Assembly (NCBI GenBank): GCA_020746105.1
Contig: CM036618.1
Coordinates: forward strand, 124,071,191-124,135,190
From: Trogon surrucura
Lineage: Eukaryota; Chordata; Aves; Trogoniformes; Trogonidae
Length of the DNA: 64,000 nt
Reading direction: 5' to 3'
This document shows positions 1 through 13,000 of the stretch, in pieces. A model generated the notes under the pieces. It worked only from the letters and a program-made list of their open reading frames with translations. It was not told the origin of the DNA and did not search any database. Position numbers and translations under genes: made by a program. Numbering within the stretch: the first letter of the stretch is position 1; every line of letters begins with the position of its first letter.

Positions 1-639
1 GTTGACAGTGTGCCAGTAGATACACAGAGCAAAAAATCTCTGAGCCTGTAAAATGAAGAAAATAATGAAGATACTTGATAGTGCTTTTTTTCCCATAAGG
101 GTAAAGGATGCCAGTGTGCATAGGGATTCTATCCAAATACAGATAAAGGAAATGAACTTAAATACTCAATTAAAAATAAAACTATTTTGCAGCCCAGTTG
201 ATTTTAAAATAACAGTAATTAGTTTTTACACAGCTGACAAGCATGTCAGGTGGTTTATTGCAGCAAATATCAATAGAGAAAACCAGATGAGGAAACGAAT
301 TCAGGAACATACCGAAGAACATTACTCCTTCAGTGGTACTGTGACCTTGCCCTTAAGATTTCCTGTGTATATTTTACTCACAGTGGCAGTGCTGTAAACA
401 ATACCGGGCACTTCATAGTTTTGGTAAGCATTTGGACGTAAGGGCATGTTCACAGGGTTTAGAGAGGGCTTTGTGACTCCTACTTGCTGGGTAGAGTCTG
501 GGTTTCCTTATCCTTACGGGTCTGTCAAATATTTTGTTGTCTAAAATGTTTTAATGTGAAGAGTTCTTTCAGTCAGTTACCTGTTCTGATTTTAGCTGCT
601 TCAGGAATTTTTATTTTTATTTTTTCTGTTTTCTTACAG
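1..639 (+). other. 3' end of an upstream USP34 intron
   Basis: AT-rich sequence ending in a good polypyrimidine tract and TTACAG acceptor at 634-639. A 114-codon open frame at 53-397 has no recognisable motif and lies just before the splice site; I treat it as chance. No transposon recognised. Confidence 0.8.
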
Positions 640-1060
640 ACAATGTCTGTGCTGTTTCAAGGAGTATAAACATTTGGAGATCTTTAACCAAGTAGTATGT
701 GCGCTTATTAACTTAGTGATTGCCCAAGTTCAAGCTCTGCGGGACCAGCTCTGTAAACATTGCACTATTAATATAGATTCAACATGGCAAGATCAGAGTA
801 ATCATGCTGATGAGCCCCTGAATGTAGAAAGAGAGTCTCATGAAGAAGAGAATGGAGAACGGCAAAAATCTATAGAGAAAAAATTAGATTCTGCAAGAAC
901 TTGTATCCTGGCAGAGGAGGAGTCTGCAAAGAACACTGATGCTTTTAGCTTATGGAGCACTGATGAGAAGGAAAAGTTGTTGCTGTGTGTGGCAAAAATA
1001 TTTCAGATTCAGTTTCCTCTCTACACTGCTTATAAGCATAATACTCATCCCACAATAGAG
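640..1060 (+). CDS. USP34: USP34 exon 1 of window
   Basis: Acceptor TTACAG|A, donor GAG|GTATAT. 421 bp; the first base completes a codon from the previous exon and the exon ends on a whole codon. Residues 1-140. Starts with a Cys-rich CLCCF motif and the helical [17 protein letters not shown] segment. The middle is polar and charged (about residues 45-95) and likely to vary between species. It ends in the well-conserved [16 protein letters not shown] region. A read-through frame continues into the intron to 1117 and should not be used. Confidence 0.96.
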
Positions 1061-4000
1061 GTATATCTTATCTTTATGTGTATATTTAATTATTTTGTGA
1101 AAGGTTATTCTCGTTAATGAGTAGACTGTGCGTGTTTGCTCATAGTTGCTTTTGCACAGGATGGGCAAATTCAGCTCTCCTGTTGACTTCAGTACAACTT
1201 TTCAGAGAAACTTTGTACATGACACATACTCTTACCCTTTCTTTAAAATATGCTTAATTGTTATAGGTAATATATTGATAAGTGTTGGATGGAACTGTAC
1301 ACTGAATTATTGTACTGTTTAAATAACAGGAAGGCAAAAAGGGGACTATAGCGAAGCCTTTCCTCCAGAAGGTAACCCATTAATAGTTTACTAATTTCTT
1401 TTCATTACAATCTATGGTTCTAGAAGCAAAGCTTCGTAAACTAAACTTTATGGAATAACTCAACTCTACACAAGTAGCTTTGTTCTACAGTGCTGATTTT
1501 TCTCTGTGATATTTGCTATGGTTACAATTCACATTTTCCATATTTTCTTCTGAAAAAAACTCTACCAAACAAAAAGTTCAAAAAATCCTGCAATGTTTAG
1601 TTCACGGTTTCTGAAATAAATATGACGGTGTTAACATTTCCTAGTCAAAGCAATATAGTTCTTGGAGAGGTCGGATTTTGATCCAGCTTATGGTAGTCTA
1701 ACAAATAAACAGTTCTACTCTATTTGCATGCAGAGAAGATGGGTATTTAGCTACATAAAAAAAGGCTTCTATCCAAGAAACTTTGGAGAAGGTCAAAGTG
1801 GAGAATTAAACTACAGTTAACCCACCCTTTTTTTCTTAATTGTTTTTTTTACTTAGAGAGTTTCTGTTGGAGCTCTGAGTGATTAAGTTTGCTTTTGAAA
1901 TTTAAGGCCAAAATGAGAAGATATCAAGTCACATATAATTTTCGATTATGTATGCTAGGGTGATTGTGAGATATAATCAATTCTTGTTGAATGAATCCTG
2001 CCATATCTGATAATAAATCTAGTTAAAACTCACAACATAACAGATTTTCTGGGTGGGCTGGCTTTTGGATTTTGTCTTATTCTGAACCATGTGGACATAA
2101 GTTAACAGAGGTTGTTTCACAAATATATCTATATAGAAAAACGAGGCCAAGTTAGGATTTGTGGATTTCAGGTTTCCCATCTTTCATTTTGACCTGCCTT
2201 TTAAACTTTCACCATACATAAATAAATCTGTAGTTCAGCCTCTGCAACTAGGAACTGTGGAGGGTAGATCTATCTTGTCAGTTAAAAAAGGTAAATCAGT
2301 GACTACAGTGATTTATCTTTTGTGCTCCCGTGGGACGCCTACTGAAACTGGCTTCATAGGAGTATGCAATGAACAGTTCTGGAACAACTTTTCTACGTAT
2401 AGGCACACATACTTCTTTTAAGTGACAATTTCATGTGTTTTTTTTTTTCTTCTTTTTCAATTTCCCTTCCAAATGATAAAAAGAAAAATCTCAAAGTGCC
2501 TGATGGGATTTCTTTTTCACTTGATGTGCAGCCATAAAGTTATTTGGACACAGATATGCTGTAGGTTGTTTTGCCGTGGCTGGCTATCACTCTAGACATA
2601 CTAGTATATATCTCCTATATATGTGTATTATACTACTATATATCATCTGAATTATTGAATACATTCAATACATTTTTCATTTTGGGGGGGGAGGTTTTTT
2701 TTTGTTTGAATTTAAAAGATCCCAGCATCAATTATTTTTCTCACAATTTGAGATTTTCTGTATGTAGGACACACTAACGTTCTGTTATTCTGAAGCCGTG
2801 ATGTTGGTTTAATGTTAAAACTTTCTGCTGCCATGAATAGCTCATTTACTGATCTCTAGAATATAATTTTGTATTTTAGTCTGGAGCACATCTTAGTTGA
2901 ATTGAGAGAATTATTCGTCCCAGTAATGGGAACACTTTTGTTTTAAATCGCTTTTGAACTCTGTCCTGAAGGCATCATAAAATAAAAGTCCATGTTTTAA
3001 GTGTATCATCTGTACTTTTAAGCTAAACAGATTCCTGAACAGACCAAATCTGCAAAGAATTTTTTGGGAGAAACTGTTGTAGCTCACCCTCTCTCTCTAA
3101 GCACTTGTTTTGCACTGGAAATAGGGAAATTTTCTGATGCAGACTCCAATCTCCACTGACTTCAGAAATTCCATGAGATGAAATTATGCAATTTCATTGA
3201 CTCATCACGTCCAGTAAGCTCCCACTTTGCCTAGAAATAACCATTTAGGCCGTCATTAAAAAATTTCCAATGTAAGGCTTTCACGTGGTATTATTACCTT
3301 CTGGTAACGATTAGCAGCCAGTATTAGTGTTAGCCTTTGTTCTGTGTACACCTCCAAGATCTCTGTTCTTAATGACAGCGGACAAGTCTTGAAGCATAAG
3401 CCTCTTACCAGGTGCTTGCCACAGCCTTTTTACGCTTGACCATCTAGTGGAGAAGAGAAACATCCATGTAAAAGCAGGATTTTTTTTCCCCAGTTCAGGA
3501 ATTCATGAAGCTGGATGAAAATGAACAGCAAAGCAGTACTTGGTAGCCAAAAGCATGGCTGCCTACATATGATTCTGTAGATACTCTCCTTAAATGATAT
3601 AAACTAAGAATTCTTTTTGTCCCTTACAACATTTCTGAATAGAAGAGGGTGAGGACTGAGGAAGCCTGACAGGTAGCCATAAGGGCTGTGGACTCTCGAC
3701 AGCAGAAGCTACCTTTAACAAGTGGCCTTGCAGAAGGGCAGAAGTGTCCTGAAAATATGCTGTGTGTGAGGACAGTGAAACTACCTCCTGTGGAAGTAAA
3801 ACAAGCATATTGACAAGTACATGATGTTGACCTGTGCAGAACAACTACGAGTCTGTATAGACAAAATGTTTGTCTCTACTTTTCTTAAACTGATGAGAAA
3901 TCTAATGATACATATCTTTATACTAAGTTTGGATTTCTGAAACAATTAGTTGCAGTCAGAGGTCAACCCTCTTCAGGCCATCAATGTTGAAGAAAATCTG

Positions 4001-7000
4001 TAAAGATAATGTCTGGTAACACCAATATTTTGTGTGTCCAGAGGTCTTTGTGTCTATTTTTCATCCTACACAAGATTAACTCTAAATATTTTTATAAATT
4101 CAATTAGTTGGGTTTTTTTTTGAGAAGTGCTCAAACATGGGAATATATTTTTTGTATATATATGATGGGGTATCTCTTAAAAAAATCTCGCATACAGGGG
4201 AGGTTAAACTCTGTGAAGCAAGTGTAGTACCAAGAATGGATGTTTTGGGGTAAAAATAAGTCTAGAAAATGGAGACTCTTAAAATCCTGTGGAGAAAGAA
4301 GCAACAATGTAAAGTGTGCTGAATTTTATGCTGTCTCAGAATGAACAGTGAATCTGCTAAATGGTTGGGTAACCCTCTTCAGTTTTCACCAGAGGATGAA
4401 ATGAAAGAAGAAAAAAAAAATCAGTTGTTTAGGTGTCTGTAGCTGTAGTCCCTGATTCTTTGGAATCTTACTGTTTATGTTTCTGTTTTTCAAGTAATTA
4501 TTTGCTTGGAAGACACCCCTAATTAAGTGCCCTCCACCATGATGGTGTTCTTGTCAGACCTCAGCTATTACATTTTATCTGAAGCCATGGGGGTTTTTAA
4601 TGCCATATTAGATTCCCGTGAGGAATTCTCTTATTTCCTGATAAACTTGATCTTAAGGAATTCTCAGTCTCTCTTCTGTTTCACATCTGTAAGAACAGAA
4701 GTCACATTTCCAGACCCAGTCTCTCAATTGCAGCACTTCTAGTAAGCCTTGCAGGACATGTGCAACAGACCTCCATGAGTTTTTGATTTCTGTGTCCTAC
4801 AAACTGTAATTCACTCGGCAACAAGTCTGTATTTGAGAAAACTAATGAAAATTCTCACACTCTTTCTGCAGTTTTCATGAGCAGAGCGCTGAACACCTTT
4901 TCTTGCTTCTTGAAAACATACCACCTACTGGCTTCAAAGCTGTTTTAAAAATAACTGTTAGAGTATCACGAGTTCAGGCATGACTTAGAGTTCAGCAGAA
5001 GAAAAAAGAAAATAAATGCTTAGCTATAATTTGAGCATATTGAATAATTCAAAATGTTTGTATCACACTTAATCCATCCAAAATTTCTTGCCTCCAGCAT
5101 CCTCTGGTACAGTTTTAAGAAGCTTACTCCTACACAGCTATTTGAGATATATTCAGGAAACTTAATTAAAAAATTTCATGTTAAACTTACATTTGGTTTG
5201 TGAGTATGAGAACTGGGTGTTTGGCGTGGAGGGTTGGGAAGGAGAAGAATGTGTGCTGTAATTACCTGCAAGTATCCATGGCAATGTTGAGGTTTTACAA
5301 TCGCATTTTATGATATCTTCAGTGCCCTTTTGCCCTCAGCCATATGCAGGATACACACAATATGTGTTACAATTCTAATAAAGGAAATTCTTGCTTTATA
5401 CTGCCCAAGAAGTGGATGCTGTGAACATTAAAAAGACAAGCTAGTCTTCCAAACCGCTTTCAGTTTTGTGCTTCCAGAAAAAAGATCGTTGTTGTGGCAA
5501 GTAGCTAACCGTTTGATAGGGCAATACAATTCCTTCCCCCTCTTTAGTTACCTTAATCTTGCAAAGAGTATTAGTTATTTTATGTGTTGTGTTATGAAAG
5601 AACATAGTAGTTGAAATTAAAGAATGAATACTTTGACAGTTTAGCCCCTTCAGTCATTAAATGTGGGATTGTGCAACGTTCTACGTTTCATCTAAATTCA
5701 GATGTTTGCCTATATGTGTCATCTTTATGCAAAAGTCACATTCGAAAGCACCGAGGTTGGTTCTGTCTGTAAATCTCAGGCTGGTGTGCAGCTAGTGTGT
5801 CAGACTGCCCCCTTGGTGGTATTCCTGTTGAAAACATTGCTGATCTGAAGCAGGGTGGGGTTGAAGAATGATCTGTTAATCCAGTTGTTGAGAGCCCCTT
5901 CTGAGGTGTTATCCTTAACTGAGTGTTTGTGTACCTATAAATGCATCTTAACAAAGGTAAACTGGTGAACTGGGAAAGTTTTGCATTGTAAAAGTGGAGC
6001 AAAGCTCGAGCTTCTGCCTTCCTCTAAGTTAGGGTTTGGGTTTTTTTCTGTTACTTGTCTATAGTATCTGTCAGTGGTTAGGTGTTCTTTATTCTGTGAG
6101 TGAGTGTGTTTTAATTGCTTCAGTTAATTTTAATTTCTTTTTCTTTTTAAACAGGATATTTCTGCTCAAGAAAGCAATATATTAGGGGCGTTCTGTGATA
6201 TGAATGTAAGTTGTCCATTTTTAAATAGGTTCACATTTCCTAAAAACTTAGCGTAGCCCTGTTGGCTCCTCTGTAGAGATTTACTACTGATGGTAGCTTC
6301 TGAATTTCCTGTATGTCTGAATAGATTTAGTATTAATTTTTCATTTTTTTTCCCTTTTCTCCAATATTTCTAGGATGTAGAAGTACCATTGCACTTGCTT
6401 CGTTATGTTTGTCTGTTTTGTGGAAAAAATGGCCTTTCCCTCATGAAGGATTGTTTTGAGTACGGAACCCCTGAGACACTGCCATTTCTTATAGCACACG
6501 CATTTATCACAGTGGTATCTAATGTAAGTATTGTCTTTAAATTGTTCAGTGTTAAACCTGAAAAGCAAAAGGACTGACATCTGGAAGAATTTTATAGGGC
6601 CAGGGAGGGAGAACAAACCCTATAAGATTTTCCTTGTTAGGAATGTGAGGTTTGCTGGTCCACTGAGCGTTTCACCATCCAAACCTTATAGATCTCCTGT
6701 AAGCACACAAGTAGTTTTGCAGGTTAGTACCTAGGTATGAAGATTGTAACAGCCCCAGAAGATACTTAAAAAGAGCTTTGTCCGAGGTCATTTCTGTCTC
6801 TGAAATTGTGTCATGGAAATGTTTTAAGTTTCTTTAGGCTCCGTTAACTTTTACCCATTTTCTGTGAGGCACAAAGGTGCAAAGCCTGTGGATTTCTTTT
6901 CTTAATTTCCTGTGATTTTATGTCATTATACACATTTGCAGCATAGAGGTAACTATCCTCTGTTTTCACGTGATTTGAAATAGATATCCTTCCTCGTTTC

Positions 7001-10000
7001 TCCATTTTGAAATGATAGTGATTTTTGACTAGCAGAATTACAAATTGACTTTAGTGGAGATTCGATGGACATTGGTGATAGAAATGAAAAACAGTCTCTG
7101 AAGAAGGAGGTATGGAAAATTGATGTATGACCTGTCTTGTGGATGTTAGGTATGGACAGAAAGGAAAACGAGTTTGTTATGTCTTATGTGAAGTGAAGTG
7201 AGTTTAACATAGTTTTGACATTGATTGCAATGTTAAATACTTAAAATCAGATCCTTCCTTCCTTCCTTGATGCTGTTACTCACCAGCCAGGATGCAGTTC
7301 TAAGTAAGTAATGGAATACGTTACATTTGCATAGAGGGAGCGAGGGGCTGAAATAAAGCTGGTGTTTGTGATCTCGGTCACTCACTCCTGAGCCTTTTAG
7401 CCTTATGGTTCTTAACTTGGAGGTCAGAGAACAAATGAGTAAGGCCATGATATGCCCCTTTCTTGTAAACTGGCACAGGAGGGCTGTTGCAGGACCTGTG
7501 TATGTTAAATTGTGGGGATAGGTTGTCTTCTGGCCCTTTCGGTATGATCTGATGAGCTCGCAGGTGGTAAGCTGATGAGTTCTTCACCTCCAGCTGTTGT
7601 CAGTGCAGCGAGCAGTCTTCATTAGACCATCTATGGAAAATGTATGGTCTCGTAGGTTATTCTGGTTTAGAAGTAAGTTTTGGTCATGAAACCATACATT
7701 TTTGCGTGTCTGATTTTTGTAGTTTGTTTGGTTTTTTTTTGTGAGAATGGGCAAAACTGCTAACAATGAGTGGCAGCTCCCTATCATACTGTGTTTTTTC
7801 CAACAAGTGTTCTGACTGCAGATACCGTTTCCTAGTTATCTCATACCAGTGTATGTTTATAAACTGCATCTGCCTTGCTTCTTTGTCCTCTTAAAAAGTA
7901 TTTATTTTTCTTCACTTAATTTTTTAATTTTCTTTATCATTTGTGATATGCCCTAACCCAAAATACTCTTAAGCAAAGTTTCTCAGATAATTACTTAGCA
8001 ACTTTGCATTTATGTTTTGTTCTAGTAGGTAATACATTTATTTTGCTGTCTCCTACCGCGATCTTAGATGAATACTATGGTTAAACCTACCAGGTAAAAT
8101 GAAATTAAACCCAAACCGTAACCAGTAGAAGTAATGTTTCTTCAAATTTTTCCAGCATTTTATCTTTTAGCATTCAGCTAGAATCTGTCTTTTGAACTTT
8201 GTCCTGACTTTGCTGGCAAATCTGTGTGATTAGAGGAAAAGTTTTAAAAAAAAAATCTTTAGATTTTATCTGTCAGTTCACAGCAGAAAGTATAAGAAAA
8301 TGTTTTGTGTGTTATGTGCTTTATTCATCCACTTCCTGCATTTTGGTGTCACTCAGTGTACTTGCCTCTGAATGAGGCAGCTAATTTTTTTGACAAAATA
8401 CATTTTACCTTGCCAATATATATATAGGAAAGATTTTTCTTATTTCTGCAGTGATGCATAAGCTTCTAATTTTGATGTAACATTTCTCTTTCCCTGTTTC
8501 TTTTTATATAATCTCACTACATAACTAATTCAGGTAAATTTAATAATTCAACAAATATTTCTGATTATCTGTGAAATGATATACCAAACACCAATAAACC
8601 AAAAAAGAAGCATTTACAACACTATTTTTTTGTGAACAAAATATTGGTGGTCTCAGTAAGAACTCTGCTAATCTGACTTGCTTTTTATCCCAATACATTT
8701 GAGTTCATGGGATTTATAGGTAATGTGGAATTTATGGATGACCCTGTCTATAGTAGCTCAGTGAACAGCTCTGCAGTGTCACCTGTGAAGTTAAGTAGCC
8801 ATTAATGTAAAGGCTCCTAGAAATATCCATGCTGGAATTTATTTTCAAGTCTGAGAGATGAGTTGTTTCGTTAGTACCTTAAATGTTTCAAAAATATTTC
8901 CAGAAAGATTGTAGTGTGGATGAACCAATCAATTTCTCTTTGAAAAGTTAGGCTTGGTAGTGAGCTCCAGGATGCAGAATAGGTGAAGTTGGAAATGGGA
9001 AACTGAAATCCAAGAAATAATTTGTTAACAACCAGTGACATTCAGCTTTTGGTAGGCAAGGCCGCATAGTGGTGTGGAAAGCATTTGCTTTATTTCGTCC
9101 ACAAAGGAACATGAATATCTCATTAAGTGCACTCTACAGGTGCTTCTAAGAGACCACCATTACCACAAATGACTTGATTCCCTGGGGAACTAAGCTACTT
9201 GTTTGTGATCACTGGTGACTCCTTTATATAGAGGACGTTTGTCGTGGGTTGACCCTGGCCGGCCGCCAGGTACCCACACAGCCGCTCACTCACTCCCCCC
9301 TTCACTACTGAACAGGGGGAGAAAATATCTCCAAGGGCTCAGGGTTTGAGACAAGGACAGGGAGATCACCCTCATTTACCGTCCCGGGCAAAACAGACTC
9401 AGTTTTGGGGAAATTAGGTACATTTATTAAAAGAACTAATCAGAGAGGAGTAGTGAGGAGTGAGAAAGAGCAAACAAATCTTAAACAGAACACCTTCCCC
9501 CCATCCCTCCCTTCTTCCCGGGCTTAACATCAATCCCGGTTTCTCCACCTCCTCCCCCCGAGCGGCGCAGGGGGACAGGGAATGGGGGCTGCGGTCAGTT
9601 CATCCGATGTTGGTTCCACCACTTCTTCACTCCGGGGGAGGACTCTTCACTCTTCCCCAGGGCCACTGTGGGGTCCCTCTCACGGGAGACAAGCTTCACG
9701 CTCTCTTCTCCGCGTGAGTCGTCCCATGAAGGGCAATTCATCACAACTTGCCCAACGTGAGACACCTCACGAGGGGCAGCCCACCCCTCGTGAGTCTGAG
9801 GCGCAGTCCTTCGGGGGAAACTGCTCCAGCGTGAGCCACCCACAACGTCCCAAAAGTCCCACTGGCCAACCTGCTCCAGCGTGGGCATTCCCTCTTCCAC
9901 GGGCTACAGGTTCCGGCAGCAACTCGCTCTGATGTGGGCTTCCCACGGGCTACAGTCCCCTTTCAGGCATCCCCCCACACGGCGTGGAGTCCTCGGTGGA

Positions 10001-13000
10001 CATCTACGCGGTGATCCTCACGGTGGACTTCTGCACCTCGCCCATGGGCTGCAGGGGGACAACCCGCTTCACCATGGTCTTCACCACGGACCCGGGGGAC
10101 TCCTTCTGCTCCGGCGCCTGGAGCTCATCCTCCCCCCCCCTCCTTCTTTACTGACCTTGGTGTCTGTACAAATTCTCACTCCTCCATCTCTGTGCCAGCT
10201 GTTATGGCGCAGTTCTTTTTCCCGTTCTTAAATATGTTTTTCACAGAGGCGTTCCTCTGCTATCACCTTACTGATAGGCTCAGCCTTGGCCAGCGGCGGG
10301 TCCCTCTTTGTAGCCGGCTGGCATTGGCTCTATCAATCTTGGGGAGCTTCTAGCAGCTTCTTACAGAAGCCACCCTGCAGCTCCCCCCCTCGCCGCTGAA
10401 ATCTGGCCAGGCCAAACCAAAACATTGTTAAAACTATTGAAAAGATGTTTCCTTGATTTTTGTTCTTTTTTAATCCAGCAAATCTTGTTCGAATAAATGT
10501 CTTTGTCAGACAAGCTTATGTTTATACTAATAAAGCCAGCAAGTGTAATATAATGCCATTTACTTGACACAGGGAGTTGGCCAGTTGACACTCTTGTTTT
10601 TAATCCAGCTCTTGGCTCCACAAGGTGCTTTCTTAGCAGCCTGTATTGTGATAGGACTGACTGTTCCTCCTTAGGATATTTTTTCACTGCCTTTTTTAGT
10701 TAGGTACCTGGTTCCTCCGTTCTTCCCACACTTCCTATTCCGTGGTATTTGCTCAGTCTAACTGTCGTTGTTGGGCTCCTTAAAAAAACTAGCGGATGCA
10801 GAGAAATCAGTGACCTACAGCTTCTTCAGTGGAGGGTTTAAACCTCCCTGAAAAACCCTGTCATTGCTTCATTCTGTACCTTTTCAGTTTTGGGGGTGTT
10901 GTGGAGGGATAACTACCCTCCCAATGGAGATGAATTAACTGAAATAATGCTGAAGATTTCCAAAAGGTTGGTTTAATTTTACTGTATGAAACTTCAAAGT
11001 CAAAAAAACTGTTGAGAGATTGCACTGCCTTTTAGAAATGAGTTACCTATGATGAAGAGCAAATAAAAAAACCCCTAAAACCTCTGAAGCTTGAGAACAG
11101 GTGCAGTAAATGCTTTATCTCAAAAGCAGGTGGAAGCAAAAAAGTGTGATGTAAGTTCTGTATTTTTAGTGTAATTTTACATGTTATATATCTTGTATGA
11201 TTTTATTTAAATAGTTTAGTACATTTGTATTTGAATTCATGATGAAAATTCCACTTTCATTTATAACATGTGAAATTATCCATGAATTCCATCCATTCTG
11301 AGGATGGAGATTGTATGTAATCCAAGTATACAGATGAATTAAATCGCTTTAAAAATTCAAATTAGTACAGAGTGAAAATTACTGGGAACAATGAAAGCTA
11401 CAAAAACAAAATTATAAAAACCATTTCCTACTTCTATTTCACAAAGAAATAAGTTTGTTTTCATGTTTCATACTGCGAATGAAAAAGAGCACGTTGTTAA
11501 AAATCAGTATCTTTGCCATCCTTGCAATTCCATGTCAAAATGTTACTTAATTCCTGTTTCTAGAACAAGCATCTTCTAGTTACATTTTCTATCTTTGGGC
11601 TGTTAGTAGTTTTTTCTTCTTGGGGCCTCCAGTTGGATCAGAAGCTTATTCCAAATGTGGTCCTTTTTACAATGTGAAGATTTGACTGGTTTGTGTTGCA
11701 AAGTAGGTTAGTATTGTTACGATGTGGTGTTAGTTGCCTTGTAAAAAGGAAGTCTGAGAATATTTTTACAGAACTGACTCAAAAAGTTCTTCAGCTAATT
11801 CCAGAAATGTTTGAAATAAGTGCTGGGGATGCAGTTTTATTCCAGCCTAATATTTTTCTCTTCTGCCAAGAAGAATTTTGATTATCTGCATGCAAAATTT
11901 TCTAAAATCCTGGTGAGAATTTAGTCCTTACCCAGAGTTTATTGCATCAGTTGCGAAGATGAAACATTCTTTTAAGAATAAACACAGAGATGTAAATTGA
12001 CTTGAGAGCTTTGATTGACTGCCGGTGTTAGCTGTTCACAGGATTTGAGTGTGCACATGACTAAAATTCTGTGGGTAGTAGTAACAGCTGCGAATGTTTC
12101 ATCTATGCTAGATCCCTTACCTGGCACGTAGTTGTCTCTCTGTAACAGGTTTAACAGGCTCAGCATTCCTTTTTTGAAATGCAGATGGCACTTCTAACTG
12201 CGCCTGTGTAAGTAGTTTGGTTGGTCATCTTTTCCTCACAGCGGTGCTAAATAGCTGTTTCAGTGTCCCGTCCCCCCCCCCCCCGTCCCCACCCCCGTCC
12301 CCACCCCCCCCCCCCCCCGCATTCATTTTCTTCCTGTATACGGTTTTGCAAAGGTGGTAAAGGCAGAATGGTAAATATGGGAATGCAAATGTGGTAGTAA
12401 AAAAACTGCGCCTAATCCCTGGTTATAAAACGTAGTTTTATTTTATAGGATATACAAGCCCTAAGAAGCAAAACGTCAACACAAGTCAAATAATTTTGCT
12501 TGATTTAGGAGAGATTTGCAAGGAATAGAAAGAACAGAGTCATTTTCTTGTAGACTTTAAAAGAATGGAAAAAGAAACCCCACAAGGCTGAGTAGCACTT
12601 TCTCCTACTGAAGAAACTACAAAACATACAGAAATGAGACACCTGGGCAATATAATGCTATTTATAAAAAGTTTATATTTTCCAAATGACTAAAAGGAAA
12701 GATGCAACTCCTGTTTATAAGTCACAGAATCATTCCTTGGATGGCAATTTTAAAAATTAGAATATTAAGAAGTTGAAAGAATTGAAGTTGAATGAAAAAC
12801 CACAACAAAGACTTTTTTTTTTAAAGTGGGGTTGCATGTGCAAATGTACCAGCAATATTTGATTTTTTTTTTTTACTGTTCTCATTAAATGTCATTAATG
12901 AAATTTTTATCTATGTTCTTGTATTATAGATCAGAATATGGCTACACATCCCTGCTGTCATGCAGCACATTATACCCTTTAGGACTTATGTTATCAGGTA

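Noticed and set aside
53..397. 114-codon open frame before the first exon
   Set aside because: No recognisable domain; lies in the intron directly upstream of a clear USP34 acceptor.
9460..10231. Overlapping open frames on both strands in the LTR
   Set aside because: GC-rich repeat composition removes stops; the translations are Pro/Ser/Gly-rich without retroviral or cellular motifs.
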